Source: an uncultured Opitutaceae bacterium (GTDB lineage Bacteria > Verrucomicrobiota > Verrucomicrobiia > Opitutales > Opitutaceae). Taken from it: DNA of 64,000 nt. The DNA is taken from positions 1 through 64,000 of the forward strand of contig CAIWXW010000089.1 in NCBI GenBank assembly GCA_903916755.1. The letters are read 5' to 3'. Both the position numbers and the translations under genes were made by a program. This document shows positions 19,528 to 29,714 of the stretch, one piece after another. Below the pieces are notes generated by a model that was not told the DNA's origin, searched no databases, and was given only the letters and a program-made list of their open reading frames with translations. Each line of letters begins with the position of its first letter. The first letter of the stretch is position 1.

Positions 19528-21459
19528 CTAGGCCTTGAAGCTCCGCCACTTAGCCAGCGGCAGGTTGGCGACCCCAATGATCAGCAGCTGGCTGGCGATG
19601 AAGATCGACAGCCACTGAAAGGCCGCGGCGGTGAAGCCATAGCTATGCAGCCCGATGCCGAGCATGTTCACACCGAACCAGCTCCAGCTGGTCACAATGT
19701 TGCCGAAGATCGCCAGGCACATCAGCCCGCGCGCCTTGACCATGCCGCCCCAGCGGGCGTGGAGGATCAGCGCATTCCAGACCACGATGATCAGGGCTCC
19801 GTTTTCCTTCGGGTCCCAGCCCCAGAAGCGGCCCCACGATTGGTCGGCCCAGATGCCGCCCAGCATGGTGCCGATGAAGCTGAAGAGCGTGGCGAAGCAG
19901 ATGATGCCATAGACCATGCGCACGAGCGCGTCCGCGGTCTTCTTGTCCAGGGAGCGCGTGGCCACGCCGCGGATCACGTAGATCAGCGCGAGGAAGCCGG
20001 CGAGGAAGGTCGAGGCGTAGCCGGTCGTGACGACGACCACGTGCGTCGCCAGCCAGAAGTTCGAATCGAGGACGGCCCGCATCATCTCCATCGTATCGCC
20101 GCCCAGGGACAGGTGGTGGGCGATCAACAGCGTGCAAAAGCCGATCATGCCGGCCGCGACGCTGCCGATGGCATTGCGGTAGATGAATTCGAGGACGATG
20201 CAGAGGGCCACGGCGCCCCAGCCGACGAAAAGCGCGGAGGAATACAGATTGGTCACGGGGGGACGGCCCTCGATGAACATGCGGGTGATGATGCCGGTCG
20301 TGGTCGCCGCCCAGGCCAGGCCGACCAGACGGAACGCCGCCCGACCCATCTCCTCCGGCCACTTCAGCCAGGAGAACACCGCCAGGGCAAAGGCCGTGGC
20401 GTAGAGCAGCATGCTCACATAGAACGGCTCGGCGGCGTTGAAACGCGCTTCGGTCGCGGTCTTGGTGAGCTGGCGGGCATACCGGTGGGCGAGCTCCGCG
20501 CGATAAAGCCCGATCAGCGGATTGAACTGGTCCGGGCGGTTGTTGCGCCAGGCCATGCCGAGGCCGGCGTAAGCCAGCACCCCCGAGTCCACCGCACCGG
20601 TCTGGAAGCTTTCCAGCAGGGCTTGGCCGGAAGTCCGCCAGGCGTTCGCATCGGCGCTTTCCTCGGCGGGCGGGATCGTCAGGAGCGTTGACGCCTCGGC
20701 CATCGCCATGAAGCGCTGGCCGCGCGTGATCATGCCCTGCGCCAGCGCCTCATCATGGGGCTGGTTCGCCTGCTTGGCGCGGACCGCCGCCACGCCGGCC
20801 GGCAGGTCCTTCTGGAAGCGGAGCAGATCGCCGAGGAAATCCGCGGTGCCGGGGACGGCCATCGCGTTTTCCAGGCTGCGGTAGAGGACGAGGTTGCCGT
20901 AGAGCTGGAGCACCGCGCCCTGGAAGGGGGTGCGCGCCTTGTCGTCGACCGGCTGGGCCAGCTTGGCCTGGGCCTCGATCTCGGCGAGGTGGGGCGCGAT
21001 GTCGTTGAACGCCAGCCGGCGCTGATGCGTCGGCATCATGTCCATCACGGCCATCGCCGAGAAGGCCGGGTTGGCGTAGCGGATCGCCAGGTCGCCCTCG
21101 TTCTTGCCCAGAAGGGTGAGCAGATCGGGGGAGTCGATCACGAAGATCCGATAGGTGTCGGCCAGCTCCGGATGGTAGAAGACGTCGAGCAGCCATTCGT
21201 CCGGGCCGATTTCCTGCACGTCGGGCTTGATGCGGCCGTCGGGCAGCACGTCGTCGATGATGACGATCTGGCGATTGGCGATCTGCAGCAGCGAGCTGCG
21301 CGCCAGCGTGTCGAGGGGCTTGATCCGCCCGTTGGCCATGACCGGCAGGCGGCCGAAGCCGACCAGGTCGAAGGCGCCCCCGTTGCGGGGCGGCAGGAGC
21401 TTGAAGCCCAGGAAGCCGAGGCCGCAGATCAGCGCGAGAAGGGGCAGCCAGCGTTTCAT
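19528..21459 (-). CDS. ccsA: Cytochrome c biogenesis protein CcsA (large form)
   Basis: C-terminal WAATTTGIITRMFIEGRPPVTNLYSSALFVGWGAV... and DQSWGRFWGWDPKENGALI. Confidence 0.9.
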   Translation of the reverse strand: MKRWLPLLALICGLGFLGFKLLPPRNGGAFDLVGFGRLPVMANGRIKPLDTLARSSLLQIANRQIVIIDDVLPDGRIKPDVQEIGPDEWLLDVFYHPELADTYRIFVIDSPDLLTLLGKNEGDLAIRYANPAFSAMAVMDMMPTHQRRLAFNDIAPHLAEIEAQAKLAQPVDDKARTPFQGAVLQLYGNLVLYRSLENAMAVPGTADFLGDLLRFQKDLPAGVAAVRAKQANQPHDEALAQGMITRGQRFMAMAEASTLLTIPPAEESADANAWRTSGQALLESFQTGAVDSGVLAYAGLGMAWRNNRPDQFNPLIGLYRAELAHRYARQLTKTATEARFNAAEPFYVSMLLYATAFALAVFSWLKWPEEMGRAAFRLVGLAWAATTTGIITRMFIEGRPPVTNLYSSALFVGWGAVALCIVLEFIYRNAIGSVAAGMIGFCTLLIAHHLSLGGDTMEMMRAVLDSNFWLATHVVVVTTGYASTFLAGFLALIYVIRGVATRSLDKKTADALVRMVYGIICFATLFSFIGTMLGGIWADQSWGRFWGWDPKENGALIIVVWNALILHARWGGMVKARGLMCLAIFGNIVTSWSWFGVNMLGIGLHSYGFTAAAFQWLSIFIASQLLIIGVANLPLAKWRSFKA

Positions 21460-22634
21460 GCGTGATCGGGCTGGACGACCGCGTGGCGGCGCCGGGCGAA
21501 GCCGGCGAGGTGGATGCCGAACTGGATCACGAGGCCCAGCGCCATCATCGCGCAGGCCAGGTACGGCATCTGCCAGCTCGGGTTGCTCACCACCTGCAGG
21601 ACGCTCTGCCCGGAGGCCTTGTCCATCTGGTACTGGAAGTAGGTGAGACCCCGGTAGCGCAGGGGATTGTTCATGTAGATGACCACCTCCCGGTTGTCGC
21701 GGCCATCCTCGCTCTGGAGCCGGACCCGGCTGGCGAAATTCTTGGGAATATCGGAGCCCGGAAAGATGTCATTGGTGACCTTCTGGAGGGTCACCGCGTA
21801 GGGGGTGTACGCGCGCTTCACCCGCAGGATGATCTTCCAGGAGCGGCCGGCGTAGTCGAAGTGCTGCGGCATCGGCAGCTCGGTCGAGACGAAGAACGTG
21901 CCGAGCGACCCCTCGGGCCCGACCAGCTCGATGTCCGCGGCCGGCAGGTTGCGCTCATCCTCCTTGTAGGTGACGGGGGCGGGCGTGGCCACGATCTGCT
22001 GGGCAAAGGTCCCGACCGTCGCCAGGGAGGGCGGGGCATTCGGCACGTTGCTCCGCAGCTGCAGGTTCGCGTTCGGATAATACAGCTTCGGCACCACGCG
22101 GAACGGGAGCTTGGGATGCTGGATCGGGTCGCCCTTCGCGATCAGCTCCTCGGGGATGGCGACGACGTCGTCCGTCTTGGGATCGGTCACGTCGATGATG
22201 GCCAGCTCGTTGTCGCGGAAGCTCTCGGCGTAGTTGCGCGTCTCGCCCTCCTTGAAATTCATCTGGTAGTCCTGCTGCCAGAGACCGCTCAGCAGCTCGC
22301 CCACCAGGAGCAGCATGAGACCGAAATGGGTCAGCCAGATGCCCGTCTTGCGCGCCGAGTACTTGAACCGGTAGACATGCGCCGCGACCAGGTTGATCAT
22401 GAGAAGCCCGCCGATGAAATAGCCGCCTGGGAAAACCGGCGCGGGAATCTCGGTGCCCGGAATCCGCTCGAGGACGAAGAAGCTATGGAAGAATTTCTGC
22501 TGCACGCCCCAGACACCGAGATCGGTCTGCGCGAGGGTGGCCCAGAAGATGAGGATGATGCCGAGCGCCAGCAGCACGACGGTCAGCTTGAGCGAGACGA
22601 AGAAGTCCCGGAACTGGCGCAGGAGGTCGCTCAT
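21456..22634 (-). CDS. ResB-like cytochrome c biogenesis protein
   Basis: MSDLLRQFRDFFVSLKLTVVLLALGIILIFWATLAQ; IWLTHFGLMLLLVGELLSGLWQQ; overlaps ccsA by 4 nt. Confidence 0.88.
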   Translation of the reverse strand: MSDLLRQFRDFFVSLKLTVVLLALGIILIFWATLAQTDLGVWGVQQKFFHSFFVLERIPGTEIPAPVFPGGYFIGGLLMINLVAAHVYRFKYSARKTGIWLTHFGLMLLLVGELLSGLWQQDYQMNFKEGETRNYAESFRDNELAIIDVTDPKTDDVVAIPEELIAKGDPIQHPKLPFRVVPKLYYPNANLQLRSNVPNAPPSLATVGTFAQQIVATPAPVTYKEDERNLPAADIELVGPEGSLGTFFVSTELPMPQHFDYAGRSWKIILRVKRAYTPYAVTLQKVTNDIFPGSDIPKNFASRVRLQSEDGRDNREVVIYMNNPLRYRGLTYFQYQMDKASGQSVLQVVSNPSWQMPYLACAMMALGLVIQFGIHLAGFARRRHAVVQPDHA

Positions 22635-23263
22635 GGCTGGGCGGCGGGCTGCACCGTCTGCAGGAATTGCAGGAAGGCGGGCTTGGTCTGGGCCACGAGA
22701 GGGGCGGGCCCCAGCAGCTTGAAGAACCAGGTGCCGCCGTTGTAGAGCACGATTGCCCCCAGGATCGCCTGGGGATGATCCGCCGACGGGCTCGTCAGCT
22801 CCACGATCGTGAACTGCAGGCTGCCATGCGTGGCGCGGCTGACGGCTTGGGCGAGATCGGCTTCGGCCAGCGGCGGCAGCTGCACCTGGCCGCGCCAGCG
22901 GTTGACGTTGGCGAGCTCGCCGCCGACATCGCCGGGAAAGGCCGTGATCGAGAGGTCGCCGTCGGGGCCGCCGTGGCCGGGCACCGCATAGCTTCCCTTG
23001 CGCATGGCCGAGGCCGCCTTGACTTTCCAGTCCGCCGGCGCCGTCCAGGCGAGGCCGGGGCCATCGGCCGTCGGGACGGCCGTGCTGGCCATGCCGGCGC
23101 CAGCCATCGGGGCGGCCGGACCCCCGGACGCGTCCGCCCCGGCCATCGGCAGCTGCGGATCGGCTTCCTTCGGGACGCGGTACGATGTCACCTCCGCCTT
23201 GCGGCACGCCGCCAGGAAGAGCGGCACTGCAGCCAGCGCAGACAGGAAACGGCGGACGGTCAT
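22631..23263 (-). CDS. Putative lipoprotein of the ResB/CcsA cluster
   Basis: Lipobox-like LFLAACRK; 4-nt overlap with resB start. Confidence 0.75.
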   Translation of the reverse strand: MTVRRFLSALAAVPLFLAACRKAEVTSYRVPKEADPQLPMAGADASGGPAAPMAGAGMASTAVPTADGPGLAWTAPADWKVKAASAMRKGSYAVPGHGGPDGDLSITAFPGDVGGELANVNRWRGQVQLPPLAEADLAQAVSRATHGSLQFTIVELTSPSADHPQAILGAIVLYNGGTWFFKLLGPAPLVAQTKPAFLQFLQTVQPAAQP

Positions 23264-23351
23264 GGGAACCGGATTTCATCGCCGATTTGGGGAGAGACTT
23301 CAACTTAAAGGGGCGGCCCCCTCCCGGTTTATTCTGGCGCCTTTACGGGCG

Positions 23352-23357
23352 TATAAT
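23352..23357 (+). promoter_or_regulatory. Consensus -10 (TATAAT) upstream of the pxpBC fusion
   Basis: TATAAT ending 12 nt before ATG 23370; no good -35. Confidence 0.35.
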
Positions 23358-23369
23358 ATTGCTCGGGCC

Positions 23370-25055
23370 ATGACGTTTGCCGCACTGGGCGATTCAGCCG
23401 TGCTCGCGACGCTGGGAGAGGTGGCGAACGAGTCCGTCCTGACCCGCGTCCGGCTGCTGGCGGAAGCCCTGGACCAGGCCCGGATTCCAGGGATCACCGA
23501 CGTCGTGCCGGCCTATGCGACGGTGGCGATCTTCTATGACGTCCGCCGGTGGACCGCCGGGGAACGATCCGCCTATGACAGTGTCTGCGAGGCCGTGAAA
23601 GCCTGTGCCGCCTCGGCGGGCATCAGATCCCGCCGGCTGCGCCGACGGGCGCGCGAGCGCCTCATCGAGATTCCCGTGTGTTATGGGGGTGAGGAGGGTC
23701 CCGATCTCGAGGCGGTCGCGCTGAACGCCAAGCTGACCGCGGCCGAGGTCGTCAAATACCATGCCGCCGGCAGCTACCGGGTCCAGGCGATCGGCTTTGC
23801 GCCGGGGTTTCCCTACCTGACCGGCCTGCCCCCCGCGTTGAAAATGGCGCGGCGGCCGACCCCGCGGACTTCGGTTCCATCCGGATCGGTGGCGATTGGG
23901 GCGGCCCAGACCGGCATCTATCCCTTGGAGACGCCGGGCGGCTGGCAGCTGATCGGACGGACGCCCCTGAGCCTGTTTCGCGCCCAGGAAGAGGCGCCCG
24001 CGCTGCTGCGCATGGGCGACCGCGTGAAGTTTCGCGCGATCGATCACCCGGAGTTTGTCCGGCTGAAGCAAAGGCACCGGCCGCCGGTCGTGCCCGCCGG
24101 CGTGGAGGCGAGCCATGGCCTCGAGAGCAAGCCGCCCGCCTTCGAGGTGGTTCATCCCGGATTGCTGACCACGGTGCAGGATCTCGGCCGCCCCGGCCAC
24201 CGCGCCTCGGGCCTGCCGGTCAGCGGCGCGATGGATCCGTTTGCGCTGCGCCTCGCCAACCTGCTGGTGGGAAACCCGGAAGGGGCCGCGGGGCTCGAGA
24301 TCACGCTGCGCGGGCCCGAGCTCCTCTTTGCGGTCGACACGGTCGTGGCGGTGGGCGGAGCGGAATTTGCCGGCGTCCCAACCTGGCGGCCGATGGCCGT
24401 CCGCGCGGGCGAACGGCTGAAATTCGGCGAATGCCTCCAGGGCTGCCGGGCCTACCTCGCGATCGCGGGCGGGATCGATGTGCCCCTGGCGCTTGGCAGC
24501 CGGAGCACCTATTTGCGGGCGGACCTCGGCGGGTATGCCGGACGGGCGCTGCGGTCCGGCGACCGGCTCCCGGCCGGCAGCGGGCGCGCCGCCAAGGTCC
24601 GGGCCGGGTCCTGGCGCGTGTCCCCGTCGATTCTGCCGGCCTATGCGGCGGCGGTCACGCTGCGCGTCCTGGCCGCGGCCCAGACCGCTGATTATGGCCC
24701 CCGGTTCTGGTCGGCGGAATTCCGGGTTTCGCCTCAGTCCGACCGGATGGGACTCCGCCTCGAGTGCGAGCAGCCGATCGAGGGTGGCAAGAAGGAACTG
24801 GTCTCCTCCGCGGTAGCTCCCGGCACCGTCCAGGTGCCACCCGACGGCCGGGCGATCCTGCTCATGGCGGATGCGCAGACGATCGGGGGCTATCCGCAGG
24901 CGGCCCACGTGATCGGGCCGGACCTTCCCCTGGCCGCCCAGCTGAGGCCGGGCGACCGGCTCCGTTTTCGCCCGGTCTCGCTGGAAGAGGCGCAGGGGCT
25001 CGCGGCTGCCCGCGAGCGTGACCTTGCCCACCTGCGGGCGGGTCTACAGTCGTGA
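23370..25055 (+). CDS. Fused 5-oxoprolinase subunits PxpB-PxpC (KipI-KipA fusion)
   Basis: PxpB half (GFAPGFPYLTGLP, YPLETPGGWQLIGRTP) followed in frame by PxpC half (VVHPGLLTTVQDLGRPGHRASGLPVSGAMDPFALRLAN). Confidence 0.93.
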   Translation: MTFAALGDSAVLATLGEVANESVLTRVRLLAEALDQARIPGITDVVPAYATVAIFYDVRRWTAGERSAYDSVCEAVKACAASAGIRSRRLRRRARERLIEIPVCYGGEEGPDLEAVALNAKLTAAEVVKYHAAGSYRVQAIGFAPGFPYLTGLPPALKMARRPTPRTSVPSGSVAIGAAQTGIYPLETPGGWQLIGRTPLSLFRAQEEAPALLRMGDRVKFRAIDHPEFVRLKQRHRPPVVPAGVEASHGLESKPPAFEVVHPGLLTTVQDLGRPGHRASGLPVSGAMDPFALRLANLLVGNPEGAAGLEITLRGPELLFAVDTVVAVGGAEFAGVPTWRPMAVRAGERLKFGECLQGCRAYLAIAGGIDVPLALGSRSTYLRADLGGYAGRALRSGDRLPAGSGRAAKVRAGSWRVSPSILPAYAAAVTLRVLAAAQTADYGPRFWSAEFRVSPQSDRMGLRLECEQPIEGGKKELVSSAVAPGTVQVPPDGRAILLMADAQTIGGYPQAAHVIGPDLPLAAQLRPGDRLRFRPVSLEEAQGLAAARERDLAHLRAGLQS

Positions 25056-25834
25056 AGTCAATCGACCTGAATTGCGATCTGGGCGAGGGGGCCGGTCACG
25101 ACGCCGCACTCATGCCGCTCATCACCTCGGCCAACATCGCCTGCGGCGGGCATGCCGGCGATGCCGCCACCATGCGCGCGACCGTGGAGCTTGCTGTGTC
25201 CCATCACGTTGCGATCGGCGCCCATCCGGGCTTCGAGGATCGGGAGTATTTCGGCCGGCGGGAACTGGCGCTTAAACCCCAGGATATCTCCGCCCTGGTG
25301 GCGCGCCAGATCCGGGCGCTGGCCGTCATCGTCCGGGTGACCGGCTACCGGCTGACCCACGTGAAGCCGCACGGGGGCCTCTACAACCTGGCGGCGCGCG
25401 ATCGGGCCACCGCGGACGCGGTGGCCCGCGCGGTGCAGGCGGCGACCCCGCGGGCGATCCTGGTGGGTCTGGCCGGCGGCCTGCTGCTGGACGCCGGCCG
25501 TGCCCTCGGACTGCGGGTGGCGGCGGAAGGCTTTGTGGACCGGAAGTATGGCCCGGACGGGCTGCTGGTGCCGCGGACTGAGGCTGGGGCCGTGCTGGAC
25601 GATCCGGCCGCCGTGGGGGCCCAGGCGGTCCTTCTCGCGCGTGATGGCCGGGTCGGGGCCGCCGACGGCTCCGAGATCGCCGTCGCCGCCGATACCCTTT
25701 GCCTGCATGGGGATGGACCAAACGCAGTGACCTTGGCGCGGCGGGTCCGGGCCGAACTGGGTTCCGCTCATGTGCGCTGCAAGGCACTCTCATCGCTTGA
25801 GAATTCCTTTTGCGGGGCGGGCCGCCGGGCCTAG
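25052..25834 (+). CDS. pxpA: 5-oxoprolinase subunit PxpA (LamB/YcsF family)
   Basis: IDLNCDLGEGAGHDAALMPLITSANIACGGHAGD; GTG start with 4-nt overlap to pxpBC. Confidence 0.95.
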   Translation: MKSIDLNCDLGEGAGHDAALMPLITSANIACGGHAGDAATMRATVELAVSHHVAIGAHPGFEDREYFGRRELALKPQDISALVARQIRALAVIVRVTGYRLTHVKPHGGLYNLAARDRATADAVARAVQAATPRAILVGLAGGLLLDAGRALGLRVAAEGFVDRKYGPDGLLVPRTEAGAVLDDPAAVGAQAVLLARDGRVGAADGSEIAVAADTLCLHGDGPNAVTLARRVRAELGSAHVRCKALSSLENSFCGAGRRA

Positions 25835-25858
25835 GATGGGCGTTTCCATCTTCCTTCC

Positions 25859-27790
25859 ATGCCTGAACCGATGCCTGACCATGCTGTTCCGCCCCCGACC
25901 AACGGGGATCTGATCAGGCGTCTTTTCGGGCTGGCCTGGCGGTACCGGGCCCGGTGCCTCGGCGTCCTCGGCATCCAGCTCCTGCTGCTTTCGATGGGCA
26001 TCTTCGGGCTCAGCCTCACGGGCGTCGGCATCGACTACATCCGCCACGTGCTCAACCACACGCCGGTGACGCCGAACCGGCTGCACCTGCACCTGCCGGA
26101 ATCATGGCCGCACTTGAAGGTGCTGGGCCTGCTGGCGGGGCTGATCCTCGCCCTCGCGCTGGGCCGGGCCGTTCTCAATTATGTCTATGGCGTGCTGGTC
26201 AACATCCTGGTGCAGCGGCACATCGTCGTGGACCTCCGCGGCGAGGTCTACGAGAAGCTGCAGCGGCTCAGCTTCCGCTTCTACGATGCGAACACCACCG
26301 GCTCGATCATCACGCGGGTGACGAGCGACGTGCAGAATGTGCGCATGTTCGTGGACCAGGTGCTCATCCAGAGCCTGATCATGGTGATCTCGCTCACTGT
26401 CTACGTGATCTACATGGCCAGCCTGAGCCCCGGGCTCACGCTCGCCTGCCTGGCTACGACCCCGCTCCTGTGGGTGATGGCGGCGGCATTTTCGCGGCGC
26501 ATCCAGCCCGAATACGCCCGCAACCGCACGCTGGTCGAGGCCATGGTCCAGAACCTGAGCGAAAGCATCCAGGGCATCGTCGTCACCAAGGGCTTTGGCC
26601 GCGAGGCGGAGAACCGGCGGCAGTTCGACGCCGCCAACGACGAGATCCTCACGCAGCAGCATGAGATTTTCTGGCAGGTCAGCCTGTTTTCCCCGGCGGT
26701 CGGGTTTCTCACCCGGATCAATACCATGGTGCTGCTGGGCTACGGCGGCTGGCTGGTGATCCACGACCGGCTGCCGCTGGGCGCCGGCCTGGTCGTCTTT
26801 GCCGGCCTGCTCGAGCAGTTCTCCGGCCAGGTCAACAACGTCGCGAACATCGTCAACTCCGTGCAGCAGTCGCTGATCGGCGCGCGGCGCGTCTTCGAGA
26901 TCCTCGACGCCCCCATCGAGGTGCGGACCGCGGCCGACGCGCTCCGGCGGCCCCAGCTGGAGGGGGCGGTCCGCTTTGAGAACGTCTCCTTCACCTACCG
27001 CGGCCCGGCCGCGGGCGCGGCCGACGCCGTGCCGGAGCTCTCGGCGGTGGCCTCCGCCCGGGCGGAGGACCGGGTGCTGCGCGACATCGACCTGGACGTG
27101 AAGCCGGGCCAATGCGTCGCCATTCTCGGCGCCACCGGGGCCGGCAAGAGCGTCCTGATGGGCCTGATCCCGCGCTTCTATGACGTGACCGGGGGCCGGA
27201 TCCTGATCGACGGAGTGGATGTCCGCCGGCTGCACCTCGACGACCTGCGCCGCAACATCGGCCTCGTCTTCCAGGAGAGCTTCCTCTTTTCCAACACGGT
27301 GGCCGCCAACATCGCCTTCGGCCACCCGGCGGCCACCCGCGAGCAGGTCGAGCGCGCCGCCAAGATCGCGGCCGCGCATGACTTCATCCTCAGGCTGCCG
27401 AAGGGCTATGACACGATCCTGGGCGAGAGCGGCAGCAGCCTCTCCGGCGGCCAGCGGCAGCGGCTGGCCATCGCGCGCGCCATCCTGCTCGAGCCGGCGA
27501 TCCTGCTCCTCGACGACCCCACGGCCGCGATCGACAGCGAGACCGAGCACGAAATCTTCGAGGCGCTCGATCGCGCCATCGAGGGCCGCACCACGTTCAT
27601 CGTCGCCCATCGCCTGAGCACGCTGCGCCGGGCCGACCGCATTATCGTGATGGCCAACGGCCGGATCGTGCAGCAGGGGACCCACGCCGAGCTGATGAAG
27701 GTGCCCGGCCCCTACCTGCATGTGGCGCGCCTGCAGCTGCTGGATGGGCGGGCGCTGCCGCCGCCCGACGTCGCGGAGGCGCTGGCATGA
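25859..27790 (+). CDS. ABC exporter half-transporter (TMD-NBD), degenerate Walker B partner
   Basis: Walker A GATGAGKS, LSGGQRQR, ILLLDDPTAAID (Asp at the catalytic Glu position). Confidence 0.94.
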   Translation: MPEPMPDHAVPPPTNGDLIRRLFGLAWRYRARCLGVLGIQLLLLSMGIFGLSLTGVGIDYIRHVLNHTPVTPNRLHLHLPESWPHLKVLGLLAGLILALALGRAVLNYVYGVLVNILVQRHIVVDLRGEVYEKLQRLSFRFYDANTTGSIITRVTSDVQNVRMFVDQVLIQSLIMVISLTVYVIYMASLSPGLTLACLATTPLLWVMAAAFSRRIQPEYARNRTLVEAMVQNLSESIQGIVVTKGFGREAENRRQFDAANDEILTQQHEIFWQVSLFSPAVGFLTRINTMVLLGYGGWLVIHDRLPLGAGLVVFAGLLEQFSGQVNNVANIVNSVQQSLIGARRVFEILDAPIEVRTAADALRRPQLEGAVRFENVSFTYRGPAAGAADAVPELSAVASARAEDRVLRDIDLDVKPGQCVAILGATGAGKSVLMGLIPRFYDVTGGRILIDGVDVRRLHLDDLRRNIGLVFQESFLFSNTVAANIAFGHPAATREQVERAAKIAAAHDFILRLPKGYDTILGESGSSLSGGQRQRLAIARAILLEPAILLLDDPTAAIDSETEHEIFEALDRAIEGRTTFIVAHRLSTLRRADRIIVMANGRIVQQGTHAELMKVPGPYLHVARLQLLDGRALPPPDVAEALA

Positions 27791-29625
27791 GCGCGCCCGA
27801 TCCCATGGTGCTGGTCCAGCGCCCCCGCGATGACGAGGACGAGGAGCAGTTCCAGCCGCTGGCATGGGGCCTGATTCGGCGCCTCTTCACCTACAGCCGG
27901 CCCGTGCAGCCCAAGGTCCGGCGCCTGATCGTCCTCACCCTCATCCGCTCGATCCAGCTGCCGGGCCTCGTCTGGGTGGTCGCGCTCGTGATCAAGGGCC
28001 CGATCACGAACGGCCGCGAGGCCGCGCTGGCGCTGGGCGTCGCGGGCTACGGGCTCCTGGCGATCACCACGGACGGGCTCTTCCACTTCCGGCAGCGCTA
28101 CGCCCTGGAGATCGGCGAGACGGTCGTGAACGGCCTGCGCGCCGACATCTTCGCCAAGATGCAGCGCCAGCCCATGAGCTTCTTCCATCGGATGAAGCTC
28201 GGCCGGATCATCAGCCGGGTCACGAGCGACGTGGAGGCGTTGCGCACCGCGATGCAGGATGTCTTCTTCGTCAGCGTGGTGCAGTTCGGCCAGATGCTTT
28301 TCACCGCGGCCGTCATGCTCTGGTGCGACTGGGTGATGTTCCTGATCGTGCTGGCCATGGCGCCGGTCCTGGCGGTCGTGAACAACCATTTCCGGATGAA
28401 GCTGAGCGTCCTGTCCCGCGCCTCCCAGGAAAGCTTCAGCCGGGTCACGGCCACCCTGGCGGAATCCGTCAACGGCATCCGCGTGACCCAGGGCTTCGTG
28501 CGGCAGGACACCAACGCCGGGCTGTTCCGCAGCCTCCTGGCCGACCATTCGGGCTACAATGTCGCGCTGGGGCGCACGTCCTCGATCCTCACGCCGCTCC
28601 TCGAGCTCAACAGCCAGTTCTTCGTGGCCATCCTTCTCATCGTGGGCGGCTGGCGGGTCTTCGACGGCGCCATGGCGATCGGCGACCTGATCACGTTCTT
28701 CCTGCTCGCCAACATGTTCTTCGCGCCCTTCGCGATCATCGGCAACCAGTACAACCAGGCGTTGATTGCGATGGCCGGCGCCGAGCGGGTCTTCCGGCTG
28801 GTGGACACGCCGCCGGACTGGGAGGACGCCCCCGACGCCGTCGCGCTGCCCGATCCGCGCCCGCCGGTGCGGAACGACCAGGGGCGGGGGGCGCGGGTGG
28901 AATTCCGGGACGTATCGTTCGGCTACAACGCGAGCGGGCTGGTCCTGCACGGGCTGAACTTCGTGGCCGAGCCCGGCCAGTCCGTCGCCCTGGTCGGCCA
29001 CACCGGCAGCGGCAAGAGTTCGATCATCAACCTTGTGTCCAAGTTCTACCTACCGGTCGCCGGCGCCGTCCTGATCGACGGCCATGAGATCCGCACGCTG
29101 ACCAGCCATTCGCTGCACCGGCAGATGGGCATCGTGCCGCAGCAGAATTTCCTCTTCGGCGGCACCGTCATCGAGAACATCCGGCTGAGCAAGCCGGAGG
29201 CGACCGAGGCGGAGGTGCGCGCCGCGGCGCAGCAGCTCGACTGCCTCGATCTTTTCGACGCGCTCCCGCAGGGGCTGCATACCCCGGTGGGGGAGCGCGG
29301 CGCCGGCCTTTCACTCGGGCAGCGGCAGCTGATCTGCTTCGCGCGCGCCCTGCTGGCCGATCCGCGCATCGTGATTCTCGACGAGGCCACCAGCTCGGTC
29401 GACGCGCTGACCGAGGACCGGCTGCAGAAGGCGCTGCTGATCCTCCTGCGCGGCCGCACCAGCTTCATCGTCGCGCACCGGCTGAGCACGATCCGGCACG
29501 CCGACCAGGTGCTGGTCCTTGATCAGGGCCGGATTATCGAGCGCGGGACCCATCCCGAACTGCTCGCGGCGCGCGGCCACTACGCCGCGCTGTACGCGCA
29601 GTTCGTGCAGATGAGCGAGCGCTAG
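27787..29625 (+). CDS. ABC exporter half-transporter (TMD-NBD)
   Basis: Walker A GHTGSGKSS, LSLGQRQL, IVILDEATSSVD; ATGA overlap with upstream half-transporter. Confidence 0.94.
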   Translation: MSAPDPMVLVQRPRDDEDEEQFQPLAWGLIRRLFTYSRPVQPKVRRLIVLTLIRSIQLPGLVWVVALVIKGPITNGREAALALGVAGYGLLAITTDGLFHFRQRYALEIGETVVNGLRADIFAKMQRQPMSFFHRMKLGRIISRVTSDVEALRTAMQDVFFVSVVQFGQMLFTAAVMLWCDWVMFLIVLAMAPVLAVVNNHFRMKLSVLSRASQESFSRVTATLAESVNGIRVTQGFVRQDTNAGLFRSLLADHSGYNVALGRTSSILTPLLELNSQFFVAILLIVGGWRVFDGAMAIGDLITFFLLANMFFAPFAIIGNQYNQALIAMAGAERVFRLVDTPPDWEDAPDAVALPDPRPPVRNDQGRGARVEFRDVSFGYNASGLVLHGLNFVAEPGQSVALVGHTGSGKSSIINLVSKFYLPVAGAVLIDGHEIRTLTSHSLHRQMGIVPQQNFLFGGTVIENIRLSKPEATEAEVRAAAQQLDCLDLFDALPQGLHTPVGERGAGLSLGQRQLICFARALLADPRIVILDEATSSVDALTEDRLQKALLILLRGRTSFIVAHRLSTIRHADQVLVLDQGRIIERGTHPELLAARGHYAALYAQFVQMSER

Positions 29626-29714
29626 ATTGCCACATTTTTTACTCGGAAAATCGCGGTTTTCCCTCTAGATTGGAAGGGTTTTCAGGAATAGAGCAACAAA
29701 CCCAAATCGATATT

